DNA from: Haliea salexigens DSM 19537
Lineage (GTDB): Bacteria > Pseudomonadota > Gammaproteobacteria > Pseudomonadales > Halieaceae
Length of the DNA: 64,000 nucleotides
Reading direction: 5' to 3'
Assembly (NCBI RefSeq): GCF_000423125.1
Contig: NZ_AUHJ01000003.1
Location: forward strand, 237,652-301,651
Below are positions 9,639-18,976 of this stretch, piece by piece. How positions within the stretch are numbered: position 1 is the first letter of the stretch; each line of letters starts with the position of its first letter. The notes beneath the pieces were generated by a model. The model ran no database searches, was not told where the DNA came from, and was given only the letters and a program-made list of their open reading frames with translations. The position numbers and the translations under genes were made by a program.

Positions 9639-10964
9639 GTGTTAGAAGATCTTGCCCTTGACCGCAGCCTGCAACTGGCACTGGAAGACCTCGGCTTCGG
9701 CAAGCCGACGGCCGTGCAGCAGGATGTTATTCCGCTCGCCCTGAGCGGCAGTGACCTGCGTGTCAGCGCCCCGACCGGCAGTGGCAAGACACTCGCCTAC
9801 CTGCTGCCCGGATTGCAGCGCCTGCTACAGGCACCACTGCCGACTGACGGCGGCACTTTGCTACTGGTGCTGGTGCCCACGCGAGAGCTTGCGCGCCAGG
9901 TTCTGAAAACGGCACGCCAGCTGCTGGGCAAAAGCACACTGCGTGCCGACGCCCTCACCGGCGGTGCCGACTTCAAATACCAGAAATCCCTGTTGCGCAA
10001 GAACCCGGAAGTGGTCATCGCGACGCCAGGGAGGCTGCTGGAGCATTGCGAGCATGGCAGCGCCGATCTGCGCGGCCTGCAAGTGCTGGTCATTGATGAA
10101 GCAGACCGCATGCTCGACCTGGGCTTTCGCGACGATGTGCTGAAAATTGCCGGCTTCTGCCCCGCCGAGCGCCAGACACTCCTCCTGTCTGCCACGCTGC
10201 ACGCCCGCGGCCTGAGTGATATGAGCGCCGCCCTGCAGCAAGACCCGGTTGCTGTGAGCTGCGGCGACATCCGCAGCGCACACGAAAGTATTCACCACCA
10301 GCGCATCCTGGCCGACAGCCAGGAGCACAAGGACAAGCTGCTGCTCGCACTGCTGCATGACAGCGGTCGCAAGCAGCTGGTGTTTGCCAACAAACGCAGC
10401 ACGGCGTCACGCCTGGCTGATTTTCTGCGCCACCACGGCCTGCGTGCGGGGTGCCTGCACGGCGAAATGACCACCGAGGAACGCAAGGCGATCGTGACGC
10501 GTTTTGAGCAGGGCGGCGTCAGCACCGTCACCGCCAGCGATGTCGCTGCGCGGGGGCTGGATATCCAGGGTATCGACACGGTCATCAACTACGACTTGCC
10601 GCGCAATGGCGACGACTACCTGCACCGCACCGGCCGCACCGGCAGGGCCGACAGCAAGGGTACCGCGATCTCGCTGGTGACCGCGGCTGACTGGAACCTC
10701 ATGATCAGCATACAGCGCTACCTGAATATCACCATGGAACCGCGCGCCCTGGCCGGCCTGAAAGCGCGCTACGCGGGGCCAAAGAAGATGAAGTCGTCAG
10801 GCAAAGCCAGCGGCAGCAAGAAAAAGGCGCCGGTTGCTAAGAAGAAAGTACGCGCCCGCGACAGCAAGGCAAAAGGCAAGCCGCGCAAGACAACCAGCGC
10901 CTGGCCGGCGAACGACGGTTTCGCGCCGCTGATGAAAAAGCGGCGCGAGCCGAACGACGAATGA
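9639..10964 (+). CDS. srmB: DEAD-box ATP-dependent RNA helicase, SrmB-like
   Basis: RNA helicase probably acting in ribosome assembly. Motifs in order: Q motif (FGKPTAVQQDVIPLAL), Walker A APTGSGKT, PTREL, the DEAD box as DEADRML, SAT, and in the second domain TASDVAARGLDIQ and HRTGRTGRA. The C-terminus from about residue 395 is a Lys/Arg-rich tail (KKKAPVAKKKVRARDSKAKG) that may bind RNA. GTG 9639 is preferred because the protein then begins like SrmB (EDLALDRSLQLALEDLGF); ATG 9570 would add a Cys/Pro-rich stretch foreign to the family. The SrmB assignment over other DEAD proteins is moderately secure. Confidence 0.85.
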   Translation: MLEDLALDRSLQLALEDLGFGKPTAVQQDVIPLALSGSDLRVSAPTGSGKTLAYLLPGLQRLLQAPLPTDGGTLLLVLVPTRELARQVLKTARQLLGKSTLRADALTGGADFKYQKSLLRKNPEVVIATPGRLLEHCEHGSADLRGLQVLVIDEADRMLDLGFRDDVLKIAGFCPAERQTLLLSATLHARGLSDMSAALQQDPVAVSCGDIRSAHESIHHQRILADSQEHKDKLLLALLHDSGRKQLVFANKRSTASRLADFLRHHGLRAGCLHGEMTTEERKAIVTRFEQGGVSTVTASDVAARGLDIQGIDTVINYDLPRNGDDYLHRTGRTGRADSKGTAISLVTAADWNLMISIQRYLNITMEPRALAGLKARYAGPKKMKSSGKASGSKKKAPVAKKKVRARDSKAKGKPRKTTSAWPANDGFAPLMKKRREPNDE

Positions 10965-10968
10965 GCTT

Positions 10969-13023
10969 TCAGTCTACAGGCGTGGGCGCATAGCGCTCGA
11001 ACCAGCCGAGAATAGCCGCCACCTTGGCGATGAGCTGGCTGGGACGACGGGCGATGGAGTGCGATGCGCCGGGGACCCGCACCATCGCGGTTTCGACACC
11101 ACTCAGCTTCAAGGCCTGATAGTACTGTTCGGTTTCCGACATGGGCGTACGCAGGTCCTCCTCGCCTGTCAGCAGCAGCGTGGGTGTTGTCACGTTGCCG
11201 ACCAGGGAAAGCGGTGAGCGCCGCCAGTAGGCCTCGGGGTTTTCCCAGGGCATGTCCCCAAACCAGTAGCGCGCAAAGACGGGTGACTGGTCCGCCGTCA
11301 GCACAAAGCTGGCCCAGTTGATCACCGGCTTGGCAACGACCGCCGCCCGAAAGCGCTGGGTTTTGCCGACTATCCATGCCGTCAGTGTGCCACCACCACT
11401 ACCACCTGTGACGTACAATTGCTGCGGGTCCACATAGCCTTCGGCGATCACCGCATCAACGCCGGACATGAGGTCGTCGTAATCCTCGCCCGGATAGTTG
11501 TGGTGGATGAGATTGGCAAACTCTTCGCCGTAGCTGGTACTGCCTCGTGGATTCACATACAGCACAACGTAGCCGGCCGCCGCAAACAACTGCAACTCGG
11601 CCGCAAAGCGCGGACCGTAGTTGGCAAAGGGTCCGCCGTGAATTTCCAGTAGCAACGGATAGCGCTTTTGCGGGTCAAAATCCGGCGGGGTGACCACCCA
11701 GGCTTGAATATCACGTCCGTCAAACGAGGACGGATAGGTCAGTTCGCGTACCTCGCCGAGGGTGCGGTAACCAAGGAGATTGCTGTTCAGCGTGGTGAGC
11801 GTACTTAGGCGGTCACTGCCGACACGCCCAGCCTTCAACTCTGCCGGTGCCTGCGGGGTAACCGCGGTATACACAAAGCGGTCGCCGCCAACCGCGTAGT
11901 CAGCACCCGCGTAGGGACGACCGAGCTGCTTGCCACCGAGATCGCGGGCGAGGATGCGCATGCGGCCCTTGAGATCGGTCATGGCGAGATGCGTGTCGCC
12001 TCGATCGTCATAGTAAAAGAAGATGTGCTTGCCATCGGCGGACCACTGGGGGTGCTCAATGCTGCGATCAAGGTCCGGCAGCAACTCCCGACGCTGTTCG
12101 CCTGCCACGCTCATCACATAGAGCCTGTCCCGGTGATACCCCATCCCCTTGTCATCCCAACCGGTCCACGCCAGCCAGCGCCCGTCTGGCGATACGGTGA
12201 CTTCCTTGTCCGGCCCCTGTCGATCGGTCAGGGGCGCCATGACGCCGGACTGCAGGTCAACCCGGTACAGCTCGGTATTCTGGGTATCCATTGCCCAGTC
12301 GGCGTGGCGATTGGCAGACAGGTACAGCGCCGAGCCATCGGCCGCCCAGGCAACTGCCCCCGTGTGGTTGAAATCACCGTGAGTCACCTGACGCGGACTG
12401 CCACCGGCAGCAGGCAGCACGAACACCTGCTCAAAGCCGTGGGGTTTGCTGCCACTGCCATCTGCACGATACACCGTGCGGTCTACCACCACCGGTGCCG
12501 CCGCCCACTGCGCACCGATCGGGGCTACGGGCACGTCTTCCACCGCTGGCGCAGGCGCCGGCACCAGCATACGGAACGCCAGCCACTCACCGTCCGGGGA
12601 CCAGGTCAAACCCTGCGGCGCCCAGGGCAGCCGCGTGAGCTGCGCGGTCTGCGCGGAATCCAGCCAGCTCACGAACAGCTGCAAGCCCGTGTCATCGCGC
12701 CGTAAATAGGCAACGCGGTCCCCCGCCGGGGACAGGGCCGGCGAGCTGACCGAGTCCGGGCCCGTCACTACCGGGCGGTGCTCGCTGCCGTCGATGTTCA
12801 TGCGCCAGAGGCTGGCCTGCGGCTGGTCGCGCATCATGTCCATGCTGTGGCGCAGGTACACCAGGCGACGCCCTTCCCGATCCAGCTGGGGGGACGTTGC
12901 CCAGGCCAACTGGAACACATCCCCGGCACTGAACGGTTCAGCGCTCGCCGCACCCGCCGGGGGCGCAAGTAACGCTACCGCAAGGGCCATCGCCCACAAA
13001 CACCGGTTCGTTGGCTCTCTCAT
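10969..13023 (-). CDS. Secreted S9 family (acylaminoacyl/prolyl oligopeptidase-type) peptidase
   Basis: Serine peptidase with a signal peptide (ALAVALLAPPAGAASA, about 1-27) and an N-terminal beta-propeller built from TolB-like blades (SPQLDREGRRLVYLR, SPDGEWLAFRM, SPDGRWLAWTG). The C-terminal alpha/beta-hydrolase domain carries the nucleophile S542 in GGSGGGT, an acid in LLTGEEDLRTP and the histidine in GASHSIARR. These features match S9C peptidases that degrade small peptides. The 684-residue length is usual. GGGGAGA lies five bases ahead of ATG 13023. Periplasmic location is inferred from the signal peptide. It diverges from prlC over 60 bases. Confidence 0.9.
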   Translation of the reverse strand: MREPTNRCLWAMALAVALLAPPAGAASAEPFSAGDVFQLAWATSPQLDREGRRLVYLRHSMDMMRDQPQASLWRMNIDGSEHRPVVTGPDSVSSPALSPAGDRVAYLRRDDTGLQLFVSWLDSAQTAQLTRLPWAPQGLTWSPDGEWLAFRMLVPAPAPAVEDVPVAPIGAQWAAAPVVVDRTVYRADGSGSKPHGFEQVFVLPAAGGSPRQVTHGDFNHTGAVAWAADGSALYLSANRHADWAMDTQNTELYRVDLQSGVMAPLTDRQGPDKEVTVSPDGRWLAWTGWDDKGMGYHRDRLYVMSVAGEQRRELLPDLDRSIEHPQWSADGKHIFFYYDDRGDTHLAMTDLKGRMRILARDLGGKQLGRPYAGADYAVGGDRFVYTAVTPQAPAELKAGRVGSDRLSTLTTLNSNLLGYRTLGEVRELTYPSSFDGRDIQAWVVTPPDFDPQKRYPLLLEIHGGPFANYGPRFAAELQLFAAAGYVVLYVNPRGSTSYGEEFANLIHHNYPGEDYDDLMSGVDAVIAEGYVDPQQLYVTGGSGGGTLTAWIVGKTQRFRAAVVAKPVINWASFVLTADQSPVFARYWFGDMPWENPEAYWRRSPLSLVGNVTTPTLLLTGEEDLRTPMSETEQYYQALKLSGVETAMVRVPGASHSIARRPSQLIAKVAAILGWFERYAPTPVD

Positions 13024-13083
13024 TCCGTCTCCCCACCACTATCCGTTAGACTGTACATACATTTCTCGGGACAACCTTTGATT

Positions 13084-15114
13084 ATGACCAACCCGCTAAT
13101 GGAAAAGAACCTCTTGCCGCCCTTTTCCGCCATTCGCGCGGAGCATGTGGAACCGGCCATACGCACCCTTATCGAACGCCACAAGGCACAGCTCAACGCT
13201 CTGCTTGCGCAGCCGGGGCCGCGCACCTGGGCGTCGCTGATTGCCCCCATTGAAGCAATGGATGATGAGCTGGCACAGTGCTGGTCACCGGTGGGACATT
13301 TAAACGGCGTGCTCAACAGCGAGGCGCTGCGCGCTGCCTACAAGGCCTGCCTGCCGCTGCTCTCCGAGTACCGCACCTGGGTGGGCCAGAACGCGGACCT
13401 GTATGCGGCCTATTGCGAGGTGGCACAAGGCGAGGACTTCAACGCTCTCGGCCAGGCCGAGCAGCAGGCAGTACACAACGCCCTGCGCGACTTCAAGCTG
13501 GCCGGCGTTGCGCTGCCCGAGACGAGCAAGAAGCGCTTCGGCGAGATACAGCAGCAGCTAGCCAAGCTCAGCAGCCAGTTCAGCGACAACGTCCTGGACG
13601 CCAGCAACGCCTGGAGCAAACAGGTTACCGCGGAGCAGCTGCAGGGCCTGCCCGCTTCGGCGATCGCCAGCGCGACACAAGCGGCACAGGAGCGCGACCT
13701 GGAGGGATGCCTGCTCACGCTCGACTTCCCCTCCGTGTTGCCGCTACTGACCTACTGCGACGATCGGGAGCTGCGCCGCGAAGTCTATCTGGCCAATGTT
13801 ACCCGGGCATCGGACATTGGCCCGCACGGCGGCCAGTTCGATAACACACAGCTGATGGACGAGATTCTCGACCTGCGCCAGGAGCTCGCCCGCCTGTTGG
13901 GCTTCGCAAACTATGCCGAGTGTTCCCTGGCGACCAAGATGGCCGACAGCCCACTGCGCGTAGTCGAATTCCTCACCGAGCTGGCAGAGCGCTCCCGCGC
14001 CCAGGCACAAGCGGAGTGGCAGGAGCTGAGCCGGTTTGCCGCCAGCGAGCACAGCATCGAGCAACTCAAACCCTGGGATGTCACCTACTACAGCGAAAAA
14101 CTGCGTCAGCGCACCTTCAGCATTGCGCAGGAAGAGTTGCGCCCCTACCTACCGGTGGAGCGCGTACTCAGCGGCCTGTTTGCAGTGGTACAGCGGCTCT
14201 ATAACGTAACCGTGGAAGAGGTGCAGGATTTCGACAGCTACCACCCGGACCTGCGCCTGTTCGAGATTCAACAGGATGGTGAACCCCTGGCGCGCTTCTA
14301 TCTCGACCTGTATGCCCGCAGCCACAAACGGGGTGGCGCATGGATGGACGACTGTCGCGTGCGCCGCGTGACCGACACCGGGTTGCAGCTGCCGGTAGCC
14401 TACCTGGTCTGCAATTTCACCGCCCCCGTGGGTGAGCAGCCCTCGCTGCTCACTGAAAATGAAATGGTGACACTGTTTCACGAATTCGGGCACGGCCTGC
14501 ATCACATGCTGACCAAGCAGCATGTGGCCTCGGTGTCCGGCATTAACGGGGTAGCCTGGGATGCCGTCGAGCTGCCCAGCCAGTTTATGGAGAACTGGTG
14601 TTATCAACCCGAGGCGCTGGCCTTTATTTCCGGCCACGTGGACACCGGGGAGCCTCTGCCCCAGGCACTGCTGGATAAAATGCTGGCGGCACGCAACTTC
14701 CAATCAGGCATGCAGATGATGCGGCAACTGGAGTTCGCCCTGTTTGACTTCCAGCTCCACCAGCATTGGGGCGAGACGGGCGTCACCGTGCAGGGCACCC
14801 TGGATGCTGTGCGCGCACAGGTCGCCGTGATTCCGGCAGTGCCAGAAAACCGGTTCCAGCACGCGTTCAGCCACATTTTCGCCGGCGGTTATGCGGCAGG
14901 GTACTACAGCTACAAATGGGCCGAAGTGCTCTCCGCCGATGCCTTCGCGCGGTTTGAGGAGGAAGGTATTTTCAACCCTCTCACCGGCAGCGATTTCCGG
15001 CGACACATTCTGGAAGCGGGCGGCTCACAGGATGCCATGGCACTGTTCGTGGCGTTTCGCGGGCGCGAACCGGACGTAGAGCCCCTGCTGCGCCACAGTG
15101 GTATCGCGGCCTGA
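13084..15114 (+). CDS. prlC: Oligopeptidase A (M3 zinc metallopeptidase)
   Basis: Cytosolic zinc peptidase degrading short peptides, including cleaved signal peptides. The 676-residue protein has the M3 signature HEFGHGLHHML with zinc ligands H466 and H470, catalytic E467, and the third ligand downstream in AVELPSQFMENWCYQ. The N-terminus (NPLMEKNLLPPFSAIRAEHVEPAI) is the standard OpdA start. ATG 13084 is chosen over the TTG six bases earlier. The gene ends at a strong hairpin embedded in the end of the convergent PTPS-like gene. No motif is missing. Confidence 0.96.
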   Translation: MTNPLMEKNLLPPFSAIRAEHVEPAIRTLIERHKAQLNALLAQPGPRTWASLIAPIEAMDDELAQCWSPVGHLNGVLNSEALRAAYKACLPLLSEYRTWVGQNADLYAAYCEVAQGEDFNALGQAEQQAVHNALRDFKLAGVALPETSKKRFGEIQQQLAKLSSQFSDNVLDASNAWSKQVTAEQLQGLPASAIASATQAAQERDLEGCLLTLDFPSVLPLLTYCDDRELRREVYLANVTRASDIGPHGGQFDNTQLMDEILDLRQELARLLGFANYAECSLATKMADSPLRVVEFLTELAERSRAQAQAEWQELSRFAASEHSIEQLKPWDVTYYSEKLRQRTFSIAQEELRPYLPVERVLSGLFAVVQRLYNVTVEEVQDFDSYHPDLRLFEIQQDGEPLARFYLDLYARSHKRGGAWMDDCRVRRVTDTGLQLPVAYLVCNFTAPVGEQPSLLTENEMVTLFHEFGHGLHHMLTKQHVASVSGINGVAWDAVELPSQFMENWCYQPEALAFISGHVDTGEPLPQALLDKMLAARNFQSGMQMMRQLEFALFDFQLHQHWGETGVTVQGTLDAVRAQVAVIPAVPENRFQHAFSHIFAGGYAAGYYSYKWAEVLSADAFARFEEEGIFNPLTGSDFRRHILEAGGSQDAMALFVAFRGREPDVEPLLRHSGIAA

Positions 15115-15121
15115 TACGGCC

Positions 15122-15604
15122 TCAGGGCTTGTGCCAGCAGGCACAGCCCTTTTGCCCCGGCCCAGAGGCGACGCACAGCTCCACTTCCCGCAGGTCATCA
15201 CCCTCTGAGGCGAGCAGCAACTGTTGCAGCAGGTAGCGGGAAAACTCCTCCACCGTCGCATTGCGCAGGGGCAACACGCGGGTGTCAGCCTTGAGAAAAA
15301 GCATCTCTTCGCGGGCGAAATGCACCCGGTAATAGTCTTCCGCGTCCTCTATGCGCTGATACGGCGAATCGCCGGCAAGCAAGAGGTACTCGTCCAGCGC
15401 ATCGCAGAGCGACTTCAGGCGACGCTTGTAGACATTGTAGTCGGCGGCGAAGCCATTATCCCCCATGGGGGCGACAATCTTCGCCGACACGGAGTAATTG
15501 TGGCCATGCAAGCGTTCGCGCTCGGTCGCCGAAAAAATCGTGAAATGTGCCGCAGAGAACTTGTGGCTCTCTTTGTCGATGTACAGCGTGGTCAAACGCT
15601 CCAT
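15122..15604 (-). CDS. 6-pyruvoyl-tetrahydropterin synthase/QueD family protein lacking the catalytic Cys
   Basis: Member of the PTPS/QueD tunnelling fold, 160 residues. The zinc histidines are present as H20 (KFSAAH) and H33/H35 (RLHGHNY). The stretch ahead of HGH, where QueD and PTPS have their catalytic Cys, reads ATERERLHGH, with Glu at 28 and 30 and no Cys. Family knowledge: PTPS-III proteins carry Glu there and can serve folate synthesis in place of FolB. A folate or other pterin role is therefore as plausible as queuosine synthesis. It faces an SDR gene 189 bases away, and the queuosine-precursor transporter lies beyond. Function is not settled. Confidence 0.85.
   Translation of the reverse strand: MERLTTLYIDKESHKFSAAHFTIFSATERERLHGHNYSVSAKIVAPMGDNGFAADYNVYKRRLKSLCDALDEYLLLAGDSPYQRIEDAEDYYRVHFAREEMLFLKADTRVLPLRNATVEEFSRYLLQQLLLASEGDDLREVELCVASGPGQKGCACWHKP
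15124..15153 (+). terminator. Rho-independent terminator of prlC, inside the convergent gene
   Basis: AGGGCT(T)GTGCC (15124-15135), a four-base loop and GGCACAGCCCT (15140-15150) form an 11-pair stem with one bulge, followed by TTT. It starts nine bases after the prlC stop and overlaps the last codons of the PTPS-like gene. Confidence 0.7.
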
Positions 15605-15793
15605 GAGAGACTTCCAGCCGATTGACGTTGAAACATTGTCACGACTCTACGCAGAATAGGCAAGGCTGGACCGGTGATGCACAATGGCGCTGGTCAGGCA
15701 CAGCGCAAACTGAATTGCGGGTGCCTGCGTATTACCGACTGCACACGACCATCGGGGTAGCACCCCGGTGAGCGATATTCCAGGGGGAAATCC

Positions 15794-16495
15794 ATGCACA
15801 CTGCAATTATCACTGGCGCCAGCGTTGGTATTGGCCGCGCCACGGCGCAACGCTTTCTGGCGCTCGGCTACCGCGTCTACAACCTGTCCCGACGTGCCTG
15901 TCCGGAAGACGGCGTCGAAAATATCGCCTGTGACCTCGCCTCCGACGCCTCGATTAACGCCGCCTGCAGCACACTGCTGCCGGTCGTCAAAGACAGCGAA
16001 ACCGTCTGCCTGCTGCACAACGCCAGCCAGATGCGCAAGGATGCCGTTTCCCACTGCAGCAGCGACAGCCTGCGCGAGGTCCTGGAAACCAACGTCGTGG
16101 CGTTGAACAGCGTCAACCAGCTGCTGCTACCTGCGCTGCCAGCGGGGTCCAGCCTGCTGTATATCGGCTCAACGCTATCCGAGAAGGCGGTCGCGGGCTC
16201 CTTCAGCTACGTGCTGAGCAAGCACGCCCAACTCGGCATGATGCGGGCAAGCTGCCAGGACCTGATGGGGACGGGCATTCACACAGCGCTGATCTGCCCG
16301 GGCTTTACCGACACAGAGATGTTACGCACGCATATCGGCAATAACCCCGAAGTGGTTGCGGCAATCGGCGGCATGAATGCCTATGGCCGACTGATCGACC
16401 CGGGTGAAATCGCCGAGCTGATTGTGTGGGCGCATGGCAACCCGGTGATCAACGGTGCCGTTCTGCACGCCAACCTGGGACAGAAGGAAGCCTGA
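15794..16495 (+). CDS. Short-chain dehydrogenase/reductase
   Basis: NAD(P)-dependent SDR of 233 residues. The cofactor loop is TGASVGIGRA near residue 8, and the active-site Tyr/Lys pair is in YVLSKHAQLG after the conserved Ser of IGSTLS. The usual NNAG motif reads HNAS. Its size and layout resemble sepiapterin/benzil reductase-like SDRs, but the substrate cannot be told. AGGGGGA lies six bases before the ATG. The transporter gene starts two bases after the stop, so the two form an operon. The PTPS-like gene stands back to back with it, so a pterin-related role is conceivable (inference). Confidence 0.85.
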   Translation: MHTAIITGASVGIGRATAQRFLALGYRVYNLSRRACPEDGVENIACDLASDASINAACSTLLPVVKDSETVCLLHNASQMRKDAVSHCSSDSLREVLETNVVALNSVNQLLLPALPAGSSLLYIGSTLSEKAVAGSFSYVLSKHAQLGMMRASCQDLMGTGIHTALICPGFTDTEMLRTHIGNNPEVVAAIGGMNAYGRLIDPGEIAELIVWAHGNPVINGAVLHANLGQKEA

Positions 16496-16496
16496 C

Positions 16497-17285
16497 ATGA
16501 CCGCCGCAGTCACCGTGTGGGAGCGCCGGGAGCGGGTTTTCCTGGTCCTGGCCGGCATTTTTCTCTGTGCGATGACGCTGCTGAATGTGATCGGCATCAC
16601 CCGGTTTATCCAGCTTGGGCCCATGGCGCTGGCCGTGGGTGTGCTGCCCTACCCGCTCACTTTCCTCTGTACAGACCTGGTTTGTGAACTTTATGGGCGC
16701 GCCCGGGCCAACTTTCTGGTCAGCGTGGGCCTGGGGCTCAACTTCTTCATTCTGCTCGTCCTGTTCCTGGGCGATGCCATGCCCTCCGTGGGGCCAGAGG
16801 CCATGCCGCCGTGGCAGATTCTGCAACTGGCGGAGCCGGTGACGCTGCCCAGTGGTCAGGTGGTGAGCAACAGCATCGGGCTGTACCAGCTGATCTATGC
16901 GACAACCTCCGGCGCTGTGTTCGCCTCCATGCTCGCCTACATCGCCGCGCAGTACTGCGATGTGCAGCTGTTCCACTTCTGGAAACGGATAACCCGCGGC
17001 AAATATCTGTGGGTTCGCAACAATTTCAGCACGCTGATGAGCCAGATGGTGGACTCGGTGATGGTTATCACCGTCACCTTTGGTGCGGCATTCCTGCGCG
17101 GTGACATCGCTTTCCAGGCCCTGTTGGTCCTGATAGGCAGCAACTACGTGTTCAAGGCAGCGGTTGCACTGCTCGATACCGGCCCGTTCTATGTGCTGGT
17201 GCACTACCTGCGCCGCTACCTGGAACTCGGGCCCGAGGATTATGCCGTGCCCGGGGGCAGGTCGGACGGGGTCACGGTCGAGTAA
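16497..17285 (+). CDS. yhhQ: Queuosine precursor transporter (YhhQ/VUT family)
   Basis: Inner-membrane carrier of the family that imports 7-cyano/7-aminomethyl-7-deazaguanine for tRNA queuosine modification. The 262-residue protein has about six to seven hydrophobic segments and family landmarks VGVLPYPLTFLCTDLVCELYGR, LWVRNNFSTLMSQMVDSV and FKAAVALLDTGPFY. ATG 16497 is chosen because it follows the SDR stop by one base; an upstream start would overlap the SDR. A longer extramembrane loop near residues 80-125 sits between early helices. The link to queuosine is family knowledge; no tgt or queC-E gene is in the window. Confidence 0.88.
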   Translation: MTAAVTVWERRERVFLVLAGIFLCAMTLLNVIGITRFIQLGPMALAVGVLPYPLTFLCTDLVCELYGRARANFLVSVGLGLNFFILLVLFLGDAMPSVGPEAMPPWQILQLAEPVTLPSGQVVSNSIGLYQLIYATTSGAVFASMLAYIAAQYCDVQLFHFWKRITRGKYLWVRNNFSTLMSQMVDSVMVITVTFGAAFLRGDIAFQALLVLIGSNYVFKAAVALLDTGPFYVLVHYLRRYLELGPEDYAVPGGRSDGVTVE

Positions 17286-17306
17286 CACTGAGAAACGGCG
17301 AAGCGC

Positions 17307-18923
17307 CTAGTGGCGCAGCGCTGCTTCTTCCGCCTTGCGTTGCGCCACCAGCTCACGCACATCGGCCAGCAGGGCCCGCGCATCAAACACGATGCCATCC
17401 TTGATCGTGTACCGGATTCCACCGGCGAGCTCCACCGCGCCGCGCTCGCGGTTCAGGCGCTGGTGGCCGGTGCCATAGAGAATCTTGAAATTGGCCAGCG
17501 GGTTCTCGTCGACGATGACCAGATCAGCGCGTTTGCCCAGTTCAACCGTGCCGCGGTCACTGTCGACACCCAGCAACTCCGCCCCCTTGAGGGTCGCCGA
17601 CTGTATGACTTCCAGCGGGTGAAACCCTGCCTCCTGCAACAGTTCCAACTCCCGAATGTAGGCAAAACCGTAAATTTTGTAGATGAACCCCGCATCTGAC
17701 CCCGCCGTCACGCGTCCGCCGGCGTTTTTGTAATCATTCACGAACTGCATCCAGAGTGAAAAATTCTCCTTCCAGGCGATTTCATCCGCCGTCGTCCAGT
17801 CAAAAAAATAGGAGCCGTGGATGTCCGGGCTGGGCTCAAACGCCCGCATCATATAGGGCATGGTGTAGCTGGCGTGCCACTCTGCCAGACGTGCTCGCAT
17901 CAGGTCACGGTTGGCTTCATAGATGGTGAACGTTGGCGAGAGCGTAAAATCAAGCGAGATCAATTCGTCAATAGTGGCGCGCCACACGTCCGAGCCCGGC
18001 GCGGCGGTTTGCTGCCACAGCCTACCGGCCTCACCAAAGCGGTCCTGCTCATTGCTGTAATTGTAATCGTAGGGATAATGCTGGATACGACGATCCTCAA
18101 ACATCGCCTCGGGCAAGCCATACCAGTGCTCCATGCTGTTCACACCCATTCTGGCGCTGTCGAGCACATTGACCCGGGTGACCGCCAGCTGCGCGTGATG
18201 AAAGGCGGTGCGCATGTCGCGATCTATCGCCTCCGCGGTCGCCGCCGCAATAATCGCGGGCGCAGCACCAAAGAACTTCACACCGTCAGCACCTTTGCGA
18301 TGCACGTCGCGCACCCATGCACGGGCCTGTTCCGGGCTGGCGATCGTCGCCGGAAGCGCAGCAAACACCAGCAGATGCGGCGCGGCAATGCTGCCTTTCG
18401 CGCTGAGCTCCCGGTGCTGCAGGGTCCACTTCAGCCCCATGGTCGCACCCACGTCACGCACCGTAGTAATGCCGTGCGCCAACCAGAGCTTGAGCACATA
18501 CTCAGGGTTCGTCAGGCTGCCTGCCGGGGCGTGACTGGTACTGCCGAGGTGAGCATGCGCATCGATAAAGCCCGGCAGAATATATTTGCCGCCGGCATCG
18601 ATGACTTCTGTTCCGTCCGGTGCGGTTGCATTGGACACAGCGCCTTTGTCCGCACTGCGTATCTCGGCAATACGATTGTTCAGTATCAGTATATCCACGG
18701 GGCCGCGCGGCGGCGCGCCGGTGCCATCGATCAGGAAGCCATTACGCAGTAACAAGCGAGGAAATGGTCCGCGAGACTCGTCTCCCCGCGCCGGGGCCAC
18801 AGTGGGCGGGGCGATACCGCCAGCCAGCACTTCGTTGATATTCTCCTCGCCGGGCTCCGGCGCAGCCGTGGACTGAGCGGCAACACACAGCGCAGCCACA
18901 CTCACCAGCAATTGACGCAACAT
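17307..18923 (-). CDS. Secreted metal-dependent amidohydrolase
   Basis: Amidohydrolase-superfamily protein of 538 residues with a signal peptide (QLLVSVAALCVAAQSTAA). Metal-site features are HAHLGS after FIDA, a Lys in GADGVKFFG that may be the carboxylated ligand, His in TAFHHAQLAV, EHWYG, and the Asp in AGSDAGF. These match imidazolonepropionase/prolidase-like members of the superfamily; the substrate is unknown. ATG 18923 is chosen because GAGGAGAAGG lies just upstream and the signal peptide follows at once; the longer frame to 19109 overlaps the divergent promoter. It diverges from the phosphorelay operon across about 136 bases and could be one of its targets (inference). Confidence 0.87.
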   Translation of the reverse strand: MLRQLLVSVAALCVAAQSTAAPEPGEENINEVLAGGIAPPTVAPARGDESRGPFPRLLLRNGFLIDGTGAPPRGPVDILILNNRIAEIRSADKGAVSNATAPDGTEVIDAGGKYILPGFIDAHAHLGSTSHAPAGSLTNPEYVLKLWLAHGITTVRDVGATMGLKWTLQHRELSAKGSIAAPHLLVFAALPATIASPEQARAWVRDVHRKGADGVKFFGAAPAIIAAATAEAIDRDMRTAFHHAQLAVTRVNVLDSARMGVNSMEHWYGLPEAMFEDRRIQHYPYDYNYSNEQDRFGEAGRLWQQTAAPGSDVWRATIDELISLDFTLSPTFTIYEANRDLMRARLAEWHASYTMPYMMRAFEPSPDIHGSYFFDWTTADEIAWKENFSLWMQFVNDYKNAGGRVTAGSDAGFIYKIYGFAYIRELELLQEAGFHPLEVIQSATLKGAELLGVDSDRGTVELGKRADLVIVDENPLANFKILYGTGHQRLNRERGAVELAGGIRYTIKDGIVFDARALLADVRELVAQRKAEEAALRH

Positions 18924-18976
18924 TCTCACAGGCCTTCTCCTCGATCTACGCCGCCGGCACCACAGCAACTTGCAAA

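Noticed and set aside
16449..17288. Minus-strand frame opposite the YhhQ-type gene
   Set aside because: Complete shadow of a recognisable transporter; no start signal of its own.
17303..17316. Hairpin GCGCC/GGCGC at the amidohydrolase stop as a terminator
   Set aside because: Only five pairs, includes the stop codon, and no U tract follows.
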